Assembly: GCA_947493995.1 (NCBI GenBank)
Contig: CANLTJ010000003.1
Coordinates: 379,110 to 443,109, forward strand
DNA: 64,000 nucleotides
From: an uncultured Arachnia sp.
GTDB lineage: Bacteria > Actinomycetota > Actinomycetes > Propionibacteriales > Propionibacteriaceae
Direction of reading: 5' to 3'
Part shown: one piece after another, positions 8,535-16,239 of the stretch
How the letters are laid out: each line of letters begins with the position of its first letter
How positions within the stretch are numbered: the stretch's first letter is position 1
Translations under genes and position numbers: made by a program
The notes under the pieces: generated by a model
Databases searched by the model: none
Told to the model about the DNA's origin: nothing
The model's input: only the letters and a program-made list of their open reading frames with translations

Positions 8535-8572
8535 GCTGCCGCACCCTCGCGGGTGAACGGTGACACGTGAGC

Positions 8573-9142
8573 TCAGACGGCCCTGTCGCGACGGCGCGCC
8601 GCCAGCTCGTCGGCCGAGTCCTCCGCAACCAAGAATTCTGCCCGCTCCGACGGCAGTGTGCTGAGTGTGCCCTCAATCTCCCTCCACACGCTGGAGACAG
8701 AGATGAGGAACATGCCCTGTCCGCCCTTGGAGAGGTCGAAGAGTTCGTTCGCTGTGGTGCACTCGTAGACGCTGAAGCCGTCCGAGAGCAGCGTGATCTC
8801 CGTGAGATCCTCCACGCCGCGGGCGCGCAGGTGATCAATGGCCACTCGGATCTGTTGCAGGGAGATACCGACGTCCAGAAAGCGTTTGACGACACGCAGG
8901 AGGAGAATGTCGCGGAAGGAGTAGAGGCGCTGCGTGCCGGATCCGCCGGCTTCGCGGATTTCGGGGACCACCAGTCCGGTGCGGGCCCAGTAGTCGAGTT
9001 GACGATATGTGATGCCTGCCACTCGGTGCGCCACGGGACCACGGAATCCCATGTCGGCGGGAAGCGGGGAGAAGTCTCCCTCGAACAGCAGGTCCTGCAA
9101 CACCGGCTGCGCCGATGTCTGGTCCGCGGTCTCGTCCGCCAC
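8573..9142 (-). CDS. MerR-family regulator, ResR/Rv1830 type
   Basis: 189 residues. The MerR helix-turn-helix begins around residue 35 with GPVAHRVAGITYRQLDYWARTGLV, and the stretch GSGTQRLYSFRDILLLRVVKRFLD is typical of the Rv1830 clade, whose mycobacterial member regulates growth and cell division. The GTG at 9142 is chosen because GAGGTAGAC precedes it and because it gives the family's usual N-terminus; upstream codons in frame look non-coding. It follows the bifunctional nuclease gene after a 297-bp gap containing a perfect inverted repeat. Confidence 0.85.
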   Translation of the reverse strand: MADETADQTSAQPVLQDLLFEGDFSPLPADMGFRGPVAHRVAGITYRQLDYWARTGLVVPEIREAGGSGTQRLYSFRDILLLRVVKRFLDVGISLQQIRVAIDHLRARGVEDLTEITLLSDGFSVYECTTANELFDLSKGGQGMFLISVSSVWREIEGTLSTLPSERAEFLVAEDSADELAARRRDRAV

Positions 9143-9439
9143 GTCTACCTCACTCTGCTGCAAAGGACAGTCGGCCCGAAACGAGGACCGACAGCTATGA
9201 CGGTAGTCCTCGCAAGCCTCTCCGGTCCACGACACGCCCACATCATGGCCACGCCGATCACGAACGTCCTCCGCCTCGTCACAACCGACCCGAGCACGAG
9301 ACGCCTGATACAGGCTCCGACTAGGGTTTTCATCACTTCACCCCACCCCCACATCCTCCGCCGCTGAAACCAACCCTCAAGTTTCACTTGATCCATCGAC
9401 GCAATGGGTCGGCTCCTTCCTCCGCAGGTCGGCGGTCTC
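9143..9439. other. Intergenic region upstream of the ResR-type regulator
   Basis: 297 bp with no convincing gene. The only clear structure is the inverted repeat at 9377-9391; the rest, including an open frame on the minus strand, lacks coding character. Confidence 0.5.
9377..9391. promoter_or_regulatory. Inverted repeat TCAAGT-N3-ACTTGA, candidate operator
   Basis: Perfect 6-bp arms separated by TTC, placed between two MerR-regulator genes and upstream of one of them. This is the kind of dyad a MerR dimer binds. Which protein binds is inference. Confidence 0.45.
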
Positions 9440-9913
9440 CTACTCGTCGTTCTCGAAGTCATCAGGCGTCACGGTGTCCAGGAACTCCCTGAACTTCTCC
9501 ACCTGGTCAGTCTCACTCTCGTCCACCTCCACGCCCACCTGGTCCATCAGCTGCTCCGGACATTCGATGCTCCAGGCGAGGCGCAACGCGGTGGCGATGG
9601 CATCGCTCGGCCGTGCATCGAAGACGAAACTGCCGGCCGTGATGGAGGCGTAGAACACCCCGTCGCGCATCTCCGCGATGTTGATGACCCCCGGTTTGCC
9701 CTCACACACCTCGTCAAGGACGTTGGCCAACAGGTCATGGGTCATGGGCCGATGGAACTCCTCACTGTCGTCCAGGACAATGGCGATGGCGGCTGCGTCC
9801 ACCGTCGAGATCCAGATGGGTAGAAGCCGGGTGCCCTCGCTCTCCTTCAGGAGCAGGACTGGCATGTCGTCCGGGGATGCGAGACGGATTCCGATGACAT
9901 CAAGGGCGATCAT
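9440..9913 (-). CDS. Bifunctional nuclease family protein (DUF151)
   Basis: 157 residues with the BFN/DUF151 pattern: VIGIRLASPDDMPVLLLKE, TRLLPIWISTVDAAAIA, RPMTHDLL and DARPSDAIATALR. Plant members show DNase and RNase activity; the bacterial role is unknown. It sits between two MerR regulators, the same order as mycobacterial Rv1828-Rv1829-Rv1830. It has its own leaderless -10 box just after the end of the upstream gene. Confidence 0.9.
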   Translation of the reverse strand: MIALDVIGIRLASPDDMPVLLLKESEGTRLLPIWISTVDAAAIAIVLDDSEEFHRPMTHDLLANVLDEVCEGKPGVINIAEMRDGVFYASITAGSFVFDARPSDAIATALRLAWSIECPEQLMDQVGVEVDESETDQVEKFREFLDTVTPDDFENDE

Positions 9914-9919
9914 GCCCCC

Positions 9920-9925
9920 AGCCTA
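9920..9925 (-). promoter_or_regulatory. Leaderless -10 element (TAGGCT) for the bifunctional nuclease gene
   Basis: TAGGCT, 6 nt, ATG 9913 on the minus strand. It lies directly after the stop of the ftsR-like gene, so it would be an internal operon promoter. Confidence 0.5.
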
Positions 9926-10609
9926 TTACTCGTTGATCTGGCTGTGGAGAAGTGCGGCATGAGCCTGGAGAATCACGCGGTACACATCGGCAACAGTCTC
10001 GCGGGGAACCCCCGACCGCCGCTGGTAGGGGGCCAGTGCCTGCTCCACCAACGCGGCCTCGGTGGCTGCCGCCTGCTGCACCACCCGCAGCTGGCGAGGG
10101 TCGACGCCGAAGCCGCTGAGCCGCTTGGCGGCCGAAGCAATCGCCACAGCTTCTCGGCCGTAGAGGTGAGTTCCGCGCCTGACAGAGATTAGTTTCAGCC
10201 GTTCAAGCTCAATGAATGCAGCCTCCCCCAATCCGGACTCGACAAGTACCTGTCGACGGGTCACGAGACGGGAGGCGACCGCGGCCGAGCGCGGACGGGG
10301 TTTGCCGGGCGGCTGCTCATCCGTCCCGGCGGCCGCGAGTTCCGGGGGGAGCTCCTCGCCGCGGTCCAGAGCATCCAATTGCTCCCGGATCACCTTCAGG
10401 GGAAGGTACTTGTCCCGCTGGGCCCGCAGGACGAAAAGCAGTCTGTCGATGTCCACCTGCCGGAACCGTCGGTATCCGGAGGGCTGGTCCCTTTCCGGGG
10501 AGATGAGACCCTCGGACTCGAGGTAGCGGAGTTTTGACACCGAGATGTCAGGAAACTCCCCTCGAATGGCCTCGAGAACCGCTCCGATCGTCCGTGGGGC
10601 GCTCGCCAT
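9926..10609 (-). CDS. ftsR: MerR-family regulator, FtsR/Rv1828 type
   Basis: 227 residues. The N-terminal MerR domain (TIGAVLEAIRGEFPDISVSKLRYLESEGLISPERDQ, then GYRRFRQVDIDRLLFVLRAQRDKYLPLKVI) matches the FtsR clade, which in corynebacteria activates ftsZ and controls division. A second helical domain of about 100 residues follows. Its ATG shares one base with the stop of the FHA gene (TGATG), so the two are translationally coupled, as in many actinobacteria. Confidence 0.88.
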   Translation of the reverse strand: MASAPRTIGAVLEAIRGEFPDISVSKLRYLESEGLISPERDQPSGYRRFRQVDIDRLLFVLRAQRDKYLPLKVIREQLDALDRGEELPPELAAAGTDEQPPGKPRPRSAAVASRLVTRRQVLVESGLGEAAFIELERLKLISVRRGTHLYGREAVAIASAAKRLSGFGVDPRQLRVVQQAAATEAALVEQALAPYQRRSGVPRETVADVYRVILQAHAALLHSQINE

Positions 10610-11094
10610 CAGTTCCCGCCGGGCTCGCTCAGACTGATGGTGGCCCGGAATTTGCCGATCTGGATCTCGTCACCCTGATGAAGCACCACGGGCTCCTGCA
10701 CAATCTTGCGGTTGACGTACGTCCCGTTCAGGCTGCCCTGATCCTCCACCTTCAACTGACCCCCCGACCGCACGAAGCGGGCGTGATGTCGGGACACCGT
10801 GATGTCGTCGAGAAAGATGTCCGACGCGGGATGTCTCCCGATGGTGGTGACGTCCGTGTCGATTAGGAACCGGGCTCCCTCGCTGCCGCCACTGCGGATG
10901 ATCAACAAGGCATCCCCGGGCGTGAGCTGTCGCGCCGCATCCAGCTCGGAATCGGTCAGTTCACCAATCTTGTCATCCGAAATGCTGCCCAGGACGGTCG
11001 TGGTGTCGCCGATGGAGTCCCCGAGAGGAGCTCCGCAGGCGCTGCAGAACCTGGAATCGATGCGGTTGTCGCGTCCACAGTGACGGCACTTCAT
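10609..11094 (-). CDS. FHA-domain regulator of the GarA/OdhI type with zinc ribbon
   Basis: 161 residues. N-terminal zinc ribbon CRHC...FCSAC (residues 3-20), then a threonine cluster (GDTTTVLG) at the place where GarA/OdhI is phosphorylated by Ser/Thr kinases, then an FHA domain with GRHPASDIFLDD, SRHHARF and GSLNGTYVN. GarA/OdhI proteins bind and inhibit 2-oxoglutarate dehydrogenase when unphosphorylated. Position upstream of ftsR agrees with Rv1827-Rv1828. The zinc ribbon is absent from mycobacterial GarA as I remember it. The exact metabolic targets here are inference. Confidence 0.85.
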   Translation of the reverse strand: MKCRHCGRDNRIDSRFCSACGAPLGDSIGDTTTVLGSISDDKIGELTDSELDAARQLTPGDALLIIRSGGSEGARFLIDTDVTTIGRHPASDIFLDDITVSRHHARFVRSGGQLKVEDQGSLNGTYVNRKIVQEPVVLHQGDEIQIGKFRATISLSEPGGN

Positions 11095-11217
11095 GGGCGG
11101 GGCCCCTCTCGCGTTGTTACATCCTGCGAAGTACGCCCATCCCTGCTCGGTGATGGCCGACCTCGGCTGCGAGCACCACCCTATCGGTGCAGGCCGCCTT
11201 CACAACACCTCCCCGTA

Positions 11218-11997
11218 TCAATTGGGGATAGCGAATTCGTTCTCGGTCAGGACGACGGTGGAGTCGATGTCCACCCGGTCCATCTGCTCGATCATGACCC
11301 GACCTCCGACGCGCGCCCCTTCGACCTCACTGACCAGTCCGCCACGGAAGCGAGCACCCGCCTCGAGCGTCGCCGGATCCCCGATGACATCCAGCGTGAT
11401 GGGCGAATCCACCACGTGCTCATCTGCCACGAGTAGACCCGCAGAGTTGAGGCCGAGCCATGTCGCAGCGGTCACCCGGATACTGTCATTGATCTCGATG
11501 ACCTCGGCTCCGGCATCACGCAGTTCCTCAAGGCCGTTGAGAAGGAGTTCGGGGCTCACCTTGTCAGCTGGATCGCTGATGGTGATCCGGATACCGGCCC
11601 CGTGGACAGGCACGGTGCCCGCGATGATCTCGAGTTCGTCGAGACGACGATTGGCCTCAGCGCGAGCAGCCTGGGCACCCTCAGCGCCGGATGCCAGCTC
11701 GTCACGGGTTCTCTGCAGTTCCCGGATGTCCGTCTCCAGGCGCCGCGTCTCGGCAGACAGATTGTCCAGCAATTGGATCAACTCTGTCCGCCGCAGATTG
11801 GCATACGACGGCTCCTCGGCCTGGGATCTCAGGGTGGAAACGATCATGACGGCGGTGAGCATCAGGATCAGTGCCACCGTCAACTGCCCTCGCCGGGGAC
11901 GCAGAAACTGGCCAAGGCCCCCTGGTTGCGGCTGCGCCTCGGGCGGGTCCTGAGGGTCCTCCGCTGCGCCACGTCGAGCAGTCACGGGTTCCTCCAT
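11218..11997 (-). CDS. DUF881 membrane-anchored protein, second copy
   Basis: 259 residues from ATG 11997, preceded by GAGAGGGAC; an in-frame ATG at 12018 overlaps the previous gene and lacks a ribosome site. One membrane helix (LTVALILMLTAVMIVSTL, about residues 38-55), a coiled coil (ETRRLETDIRELQRTRDEL), then the DUF881 domain (GTVPVHGAGIRITISD, ITLDVIGDPATLEAG). It resembles mycobacterial Rv1825. Function unknown; always found with the small Sbp protein and a second DUF881. Confidence 0.85.
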   Translation of the reverse strand: MEEPVTARRGAAEDPQDPPEAQPQPGGLGQFLRPRRGQLTVALILMLTAVMIVSTLRSQAEEPSYANLRRTELIQLLDNLSAETRRLETDIRELQRTRDELASGAEGAQAARAEANRRLDELEIIAGTVPVHGAGIRITISDPADKVSPELLLNGLEELRDAGAEVIEINDSIRVTAATWLGLNSAGLLVADEHVVDSPITLDVIGDPATLEAGARFRGGLVSEVEGARVGGRVMIEQMDRVDIDSTVVLTENEFAIPN

Positions 11998-12010
11998 ACC
12001 GTTGTCCCTC

Positions 12011-12343
12011 TCATGCATGGAGGACTGCCCGGCGAATGGCTGCGGCGTTGGTGAAAATGCGGATTCCCAGCACGACGACGACGCCCGTGGACAGCTGCGA
12101 TCCGACACCGATCTGGTCTCCCACGAAGACGATGAGTCCCGCGATGAGGACGTTGGAGACGAAGGAGACAGCGAAGACCCTGTCGGAGAAGACGCCTTCG
12201 AGATATGCCCGCGTGCCGCCGAGGATGGCGTCCATGGCCGCGACGATGGCGATGGGGAGGTATGGCTGCAACACCGCGGGGAGCGAGGGCTCGATCAGCA
12301 GCCCGATCACGATGCCCAGGATTAGTCCGAGAACGGCCAGCAT
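12011..12343 (-). CDS. sbp: Small basic protein Sbp (DUF1290)
   Basis: 110 residues with three or four membrane helices (LGLILGIVIGLLI, LPIAIVAAMDAILGG, FVSNVLIAGLIVFVG, STGVVVVLGIRIF). The core IAIVAAMDAILGGTRAYLEG is the DUF1290 signature. In B. subtilis sbp lies between divIB and ftsA; in actinobacteria it lies between two DUF881 genes, as here. The role, perhaps in envelope or division, is unproven. It starts 6 nt after the previous DUF881 stop. Confidence 0.9.
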   Translation of the reverse strand: MLAVLGLILGIVIGLLIEPSLPAVLQPYLPIAIVAAMDAILGGTRAYLEGVFSDRVFAVSFVSNVLIAGLIVFVGDQIGVGSQLSTGVVVVLGIRIFTNAAAIRRAVLHA

Positions 12344-12349
12344 GGGTTC

Positions 12350-13129
12350 CTACTCCCCTGTCGTTTTCTGCGCTGTTCTGAGCTGCATGCTCGGATCGGC
12401 CGCAAGGCTCAGCTGACCGTCGGCCTCCCGCATGGAGAACTCGATCCCGAAATTGTCGCTGATGTACTTCCACCAGGCGGCGGCTCCCGTGCGGGCGAAT
12501 CTGGCCGGCATCGTTGCTGGATTGCCAATCGCCTCCACCCGATAAGGGGGCGCCAGCGAGACATAATCCACCGTGATCGCGGAGCCAGCCGTCCGGATCG
12601 GCGTCAGTGCGGTGATGCGTCGCCCGTTGATGGCAATGGCTTCGGCGCCAGCCTGCCGAAGGCCGTTGACGAGCCGCGACAGATCGCTGTCGAAGACCAT
12701 TCCCTCCGTGTCAGGCGTGTCCGGCGCGTCATTGGCCTCCACGATGATGCCGGGACCGGTGACGGGGACGGCGCCCACAACGGGTTCCAGCGCGTTCCGT
12801 GCCGCCGTCAGCGATGGGTCATTCACCTGTGCAGCCCCCAGTTCGCGAATCTCCGTCTCGAGTTCCGCTGCTTCAGCCTCCTGTGCCTCCATGCGTTCGG
12901 AGGTTGCGGTGATGCGCTCCAGCAGTTCCTGGCGCTCACGGTCCACCTCCTCGGAGGATCGAGTGGTGCTGATCACGGCGACGGCGATGAGCGCGGCGAG
13001 GAGGGCGAGGGTGGCGCCCATGACCAGCGGTGAGGTCTTGCCGCGGGCACCCGCGGATCGGTACTCCGGCTCCAGAGCGTTCTCCTGCACGTCCGTCAGC
13101 AGGCTCATGCTCTGGTCAGGCCTGGACAT
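12350..13129 (-). CDS. DUF881 membrane-anchored protein, first copy
   Basis: 259 residues from ATG 13129, with GGGAG five bases upstream; the ATG at 13108 has no such site. Short cytoplasmic N-terminus, one helix (SPLVMGATLALLAALIAVAVIS), a coiled coil (EEVDRERQELLERITATSERM), then the DUF881 domain (GAVPVTGPGIIVEAND, YRVEAIGNPATM). It overlaps the stop of the phosphatidyltransferase gene by 14 bases. It resembles Rv1823. Both DUF881 genes here have the same length. Confidence 0.85.
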   Translation of the reverse strand: MSRPDQSMSLLTDVQENALEPEYRSAGARGKTSPLVMGATLALLAALIAVAVISTTRSSEEVDRERQELLERITATSERMEAQEAEAAELETEIRELGAAQVNDPSLTAARNALEPVVGAVPVTGPGIIVEANDAPDTPDTEGMVFDSDLSRLVNGLRQAGAEAIAINGRRITALTPIRTAGSAITVDYVSLAPPYRVEAIGNPATMPARFARTGAAAWWKYISDNFGIEFSMREADGQLSLAADPSMQLRTAQKTTGE

Positions 13130-13724
13130 CGCTGCTCCCACGTCGGGCCCGCGAGAGGGCGATGGTCTGATGCAAGTAGATTCCACCTGCCCACCAGTAG
13201 AGGACGGTGCCGAGGACGGCCAGCGGCCATCCGATCCATCCGACGACTGCGAGATTCAGCATGGGTGTGGCCGCCAGCAGGATCAACGGAAGAGCCAGGA
13301 GCAGGGTCATGGTGGCCGCCTTGCCCACGAAATTCACCGGCAGAGCAAGTACGCCACTTCGACGCAGGGACGGCATGAGGAGCACCAGCATCAGATCGCG
13401 CGCAACCAGGATTGCCAGCAGCCACCACGGAACGAAGCCGCGGACCGCGAGGGCGATGATGGCCACGAGGATGTAGAGCCTGTCGGCCACCGGATCCAGC
13501 CTGGCCCCGAGGGCACTGCGCTGGTTGAGCGTGCGGGCCAGGAAGCCGTCGAGCCAGTCCGTGACCCCGGAGGCGGCCAGCAGGATGACGGCGGCCACGT
13601 CCTGTCCATCCAGGATGAGCCATCCGAAAAGTCCCACGGCCAGCAGCCGGATCACGGAGAGGACATTGGGCACGGTGACAACGCGATCGGTGTCCCACTG
13701 GGACGTCGTCTCGACGGTGTTCAC
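13116..13724 (-). CDS. CDP-alcohol phosphatidyltransferase, PgsA2/Rv1822 type
   Basis: 202 residues from GTG 13724. It carries the full CDP-alcohol phosphotransferase motif: D-WL-DG-FL-AR in SGVTDWLDGFLAR, then G and two Asp in GARLDPVADR. Five to six membrane helices. The N-terminus RVVTVPNVLSVIRL and the motif loop match Rv1822 (PgsA2), annotated as a phosphatidylglycerophosphate or cardiolipin-type synthase, rather than the PI synthase PgsA1. Its position before DUF881-Sbp-DUF881 agrees. The alcohol acceptor cannot be read from sequence. Confidence 0.85.
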   Translation of the reverse strand: MNTVETTSQWDTDRVVTVPNVLSVIRLLAVGLFGWLILDGQDVAAVILLAASGVTDWLDGFLARTLNQRSALGARLDPVADRLYILVAIIALAVRGFVPWWLLAILVARDLMLVLLMPSLRRSGVLALPVNFVGKAATMTLLLALPLILLAATPMLNLAVVGWIGWPLAVLGTVLYWWAGGIYLHQTIALSRARRGSSDVQA

Positions 13725-13731
13725 GGTGGCT

Positions 13732-13737
13732 AGCCTA
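13732..13737 (-). promoter_or_regulatory. Leaderless -10 element (TAGGCT) for the pgsA2-like operon
   Basis: TAGGCT, 7 nt, GTG 13724 on the minus strand, without a ribosome site. It would drive the phosphatidyltransferase, DUF881, Sbp and DUF881 genes separately from the mannolipid genes upstream. Confidence 0.5.
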
Positions 13738-13773
13738 GGCCATCGACGTGACGGGTCAGCCGAGAGAGATGGG

Positions 13774-14829
13774 TCACCGTTTCCGAACTGCTGACGAGTA
13801 CTGCTCGCGGACAAGCGGTCCGAGAACATCCCAACTCCAGGGGCGAGCAGATTTGTGAAGGAGGACGGGATCCTCTGGAATCTGCACAACCGACTGGATG
13901 GCGGCGAGAGCCGCGTCGACGTCTCCTCGGGGGAACGTGCGTCCGGTTCGCGACGTGGCGAGCACGTCCACGAAGCCGGGCAGGTCGCTCGCCACCACGG
14001 AACATCCCGCCGCGAGAGCTTCCACGAGGATGAGCCCGAAGCTCTCCCCGAACAGATTCGGCGCCAGCAGCACATCCACCTGCTGCAGTGTCCGGGTCAG
14101 CATGTCGTCGTCCACGACCCCCCACAGCCGCACCGGCCCGGGAGCCGCCCTTCCCGGTCCCAGCGCCACGAAATCGGCATCCATGCCCGCCTCACGGGCA
14201 CGCTCAGCGACCGCACGGAAGATCGGGAATCCTTTGCGTGCCTCATCAAGTCGCCCCAGGAATGCGATCCGTGGGCGGTCTCCACCGCGCCAGCCGTGAC
14301 ACTCGGGCGGTGGGTCGGGCAGCAGCACACCGTTGCCAATGATCTGAGGAATGCTGCCGGTCGTCACGGTTGCGCTCTGCTGGGCGGCGACCGATACCGC
14401 AACGGCCACCCGGGGAGGCAGAGCTGCCGCTCGTCTACGCAGGACCGTGGTCAGGATCCGGGAGGGGGTGAAACTCGCATGGTGAGTGACCACGAGATTC
14501 TCGGCGCCGCGTGCCGCGGCGAATGCGATACCGGGGGTCAGCGGTTCGTGGACATGGACCACGTCGGCATCATCGATGGCGCGCAGTGCGGCGCGGCACT
14601 GACGTGGCAAAACGGCCAGCTGGGCGACGGAGCCGTTGAACGGCAGATTCACCGAACGTCCCATCAGGCGCACGGAGACACCGTCAGACACCGACACTCT
14701 TCGGGTTCCGGGCGCGATCACCGTCACCTGATCCCCGCGAGCCGCCAGCCAGGTTGCAAGCCCCAGGACGTGGGTTCCGACACCCCCCGGCACGTCCAGG
14801 GAGTAGGGACAGAGCAGTGCCACGTGCAC
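13774..14829 (-). CDS. pimA: PimA-type phosphatidylinositol mannosyltransferase (GT4)
   Basis: 351 residues from GTG 14829, 7 nt after the acyltransferase stop, with GGTGAG upstream. N-terminus VALLCPYSLDVPGGVGTHV is the PimA signature. The C-terminal GT-B half has FLGRLDEARKGFPIF and the nucleotide-sugar loop FGESFGLILVEALAAG. PimA transfers mannose from GDP-mannose to the 2-position of phosphatidylinositol at the cytoplasmic membrane, the first step of PIM synthesis. The neighbour order (HIT, acyltransferase, PimA) agrees with Rv2613c-Rv2610c except that the PI synthase is missing. Confidence 0.85.
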   Translation of the reverse strand: MHVALLCPYSLDVPGGVGTHVLGLATWLAARGDQVTVIAPGTRRVSVSDGVSVRLMGRSVNLPFNGSVAQLAVLPRQCRAALRAIDDADVVHVHEPLTPGIAFAAARGAENLVVTHHASFTPSRILTTVLRRRAAALPPRVAVAVSVAAQQSATVTTGSIPQIIGNGVLLPDPPPECHGWRGGDRPRIAFLGRLDEARKGFPIFRAVAERAREAGMDADFVALGPGRAAPGPVRLWGVVDDDMLTRTLQQVDVLLAPNLFGESFGLILVEALAAGCSVVASDLPGFVDVLATSRTGRTFPRGDVDAALAAIQSVVQIPEDPVLLHKSARPWSWDVLGPLVREQYSSAVRKR

Positions 14830-14836
14830 GTCGCTC

Positions 14837-15691
14837 TCACCCTTCCCGGAAGAGCGGCTGCAGCATGAGCCAGTCGGTGGGAGACTGCCGTACGGCATCG
14901 GCGATCTGCCTCACGGCTTCCCCCATCATCACTTCCGGCGAGGCCCTGGGAATGACGTCCCCAATGAGGAGCCTCACACGATCCCCGTGGAACCGTGTGG
15001 TGACCACCCGCATGTCGCACCCAGTGAGCCGCGCCAGCAACGCCGGCCCGACGGGGACCCGGACGATGCGGCCGGAGCACGGCCACGCAACATCAACGCC
15101 ATGGCCTGAGAGGTCACGATCTCCCAGAAGACAGACGGCCTCTCCCCTGCGCACCGATGCTGCGAGATGCCTGATGAGGTCCGGTTGGTCCATCGGGAGG
15201 ATGTCCATCCCCATGCTGGCGCGCGCGTCCCGGAAGCGCTCGTAGAGCCCGCGGGGCAACCTCTCGGCCACGCTCATGACCTTGATGCCCACCCGCGCGG
15301 CCCATGCCCCGGCGAAGTCCCAGCTGCCCATGTGGGGCAGGACCAGCACGACACCCGGCCCTGCAAGTGACCTGCGTAGTGCGGTGAGATCGTCGTCGCT
15401 GATGATGACGCGACTGAGGATGTCGGAATCGCTCCAGTACGCCAGCGACAGGGACATGAGGTTGTTGCGCAGCCACGATGAGACCAGGGTGCGCCGTTCA
15501 CGAGGCGTTGGTGGCCGTCCGATGGCTGTGGACACGTTGGTCTCCCACTGCTGCAAGCCCTTCAGTGGAAGCGCTGCCACCGGCCACGGCAGGACGGTGC
15601 ACAGTGCACGTCTGCCCCAGTGCGGGAGTCGCGATCCGAGCGTCCACACCACCGACGTCACTACGGGCCTGGCGCGTCGGGCGCACCTCAT
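14837..15691 (-). CDS. PatA-type phosphatidylinositol mannoside acyltransferase
   Basis: 284 residues from ATG 15691, which overlaps the HIT stop by 4 bases (ATGA). It belongs to the LpxL/HtrB-like lysophospholipid acyltransferases: the HX4D catalytic motif is in LPHMGSWDFAG, with later GVDVAWPCSGRIVRVPVGPALLA. PatA (Rv2611c) acylates the mannose of PIMs with palmitoyl-CoA. Its place between HIT and PimA supports this. No membrane helix beyond the weakly hydrophobic N-terminus. Confidence 0.85.
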   Translation of the reverse strand: MRCARRARPVVTSVVWTLGSRLPHWGRRALCTVLPWPVAALPLKGLQQWETNVSTAIGRPPTPRERRTLVSSWLRNNLMSLSLAYWSDSDILSRVIISDDDLTALRRSLAGPGVVLVLPHMGSWDFAGAWAARVGIKVMSVAERLPRGLYERFRDARASMGMDILPMDQPDLIRHLAASVRRGEAVCLLGDRDLSGHGVDVAWPCSGRIVRVPVGPALLARLTGCDMRVVTTRFHGDRVRLLIGDVIPRASPEVMMGEAVRQIADAVRQSPTDWLMLQPLFREG

Positions 15692-16239
15692 GCGGTGGAC
15701 GAATCCCAGGCGTCCGCGAGTTGCTGACGTGCATCCCCGAGCAGCTGGGGCAGGGCTCGGGTCTGGGCAATGATCGGTAGGAAATTCATGTCGCCTCCCC
15801 ATCGCGGAACGACGTGCTGGTGGAGGTGGGCGGCGATCCCGGCCCCGGCGACGGCGCCCTGATTCATGCCGAGGTTGAAGCCGGCGGGATTGCTGACCTC
15901 ACGAACGACCCGCATCGCCCGCTGCGTGAGTTCGGCAATATCGCGAGTCTCCTCCACGGTGAGGTCCGTGTAATCGGACACGTGGCGGTAGGGGCACACC
16001 AGCAGGTGCCCCGGGGAGTAGGGGAAAAGGTTCATCACGACGTAGGCATGCTCGCCGCGCCACACGATGAGACCGTCCTCGTCAGTTCTGGTGGGGCTGG
16101 TGCAGAACGGACAATCGCCCTCCTCCTTCGGCTTCCCTTCTCCTTGGATGTAGACCATCCGGTGTGGCGTCCACAGGCGCTGAAACGCGTCCGGGGCGCC
16201 GGCCAGCTCTGCGGGGTCCTGCACCTCCACGTCAGGCAT
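15688..16239 (-). CDS. HIT-family nucleotide hydrolase or phosphorylase (Rv2613c type)
   Basis: 183 residues from ATG 16239, overlapping the thrS stop by 8 bases. HIT motif [10 protein letters not shown] with three alternating histidines, and an N-terminal CPFC zinc site in DCPFCTSPT. Mycobacterial Rv2613c is an Ap4A phosphorylase; thrS and such genes are often linked, fitting removal of dinucleotides made by aminoacyl-tRNA synthetases. Substrate preference here is inferred from that relative. Confidence 0.88.
   Translation of the reverse strand: MPDVEVQDPAELAGAPDAFQRLWTPHRMVYIQGEGKPKEEGDCPFCTSPTRTDEDGLIVWRGEHAYVVMNLFPYSPGHLLVCPYRHVSDYTDLTVEETRDIAELTQRAMRVVREVSNPAGFNLGMNQGAVAGAGIAAHLHQHVVPRWGGDMNFLPIIAQTRALPQLLGDARQQLADAWDSSTA

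Noticed and set aside
9145..9462. Minus-strand open frame of 105 codons upstream of the ResR-type gene
   Set aside because: Composition is not protein-like, it has no ribosome site, and it overlaps the nuclease gene end.
13116..13724. PI synthase (PgsA1) assignment for the phosphatidyltransferase
   Set aside because: The motif context and N-terminus match PgsA2 (Rv1822), as does its position before DUF881-Sbp-DUF881.
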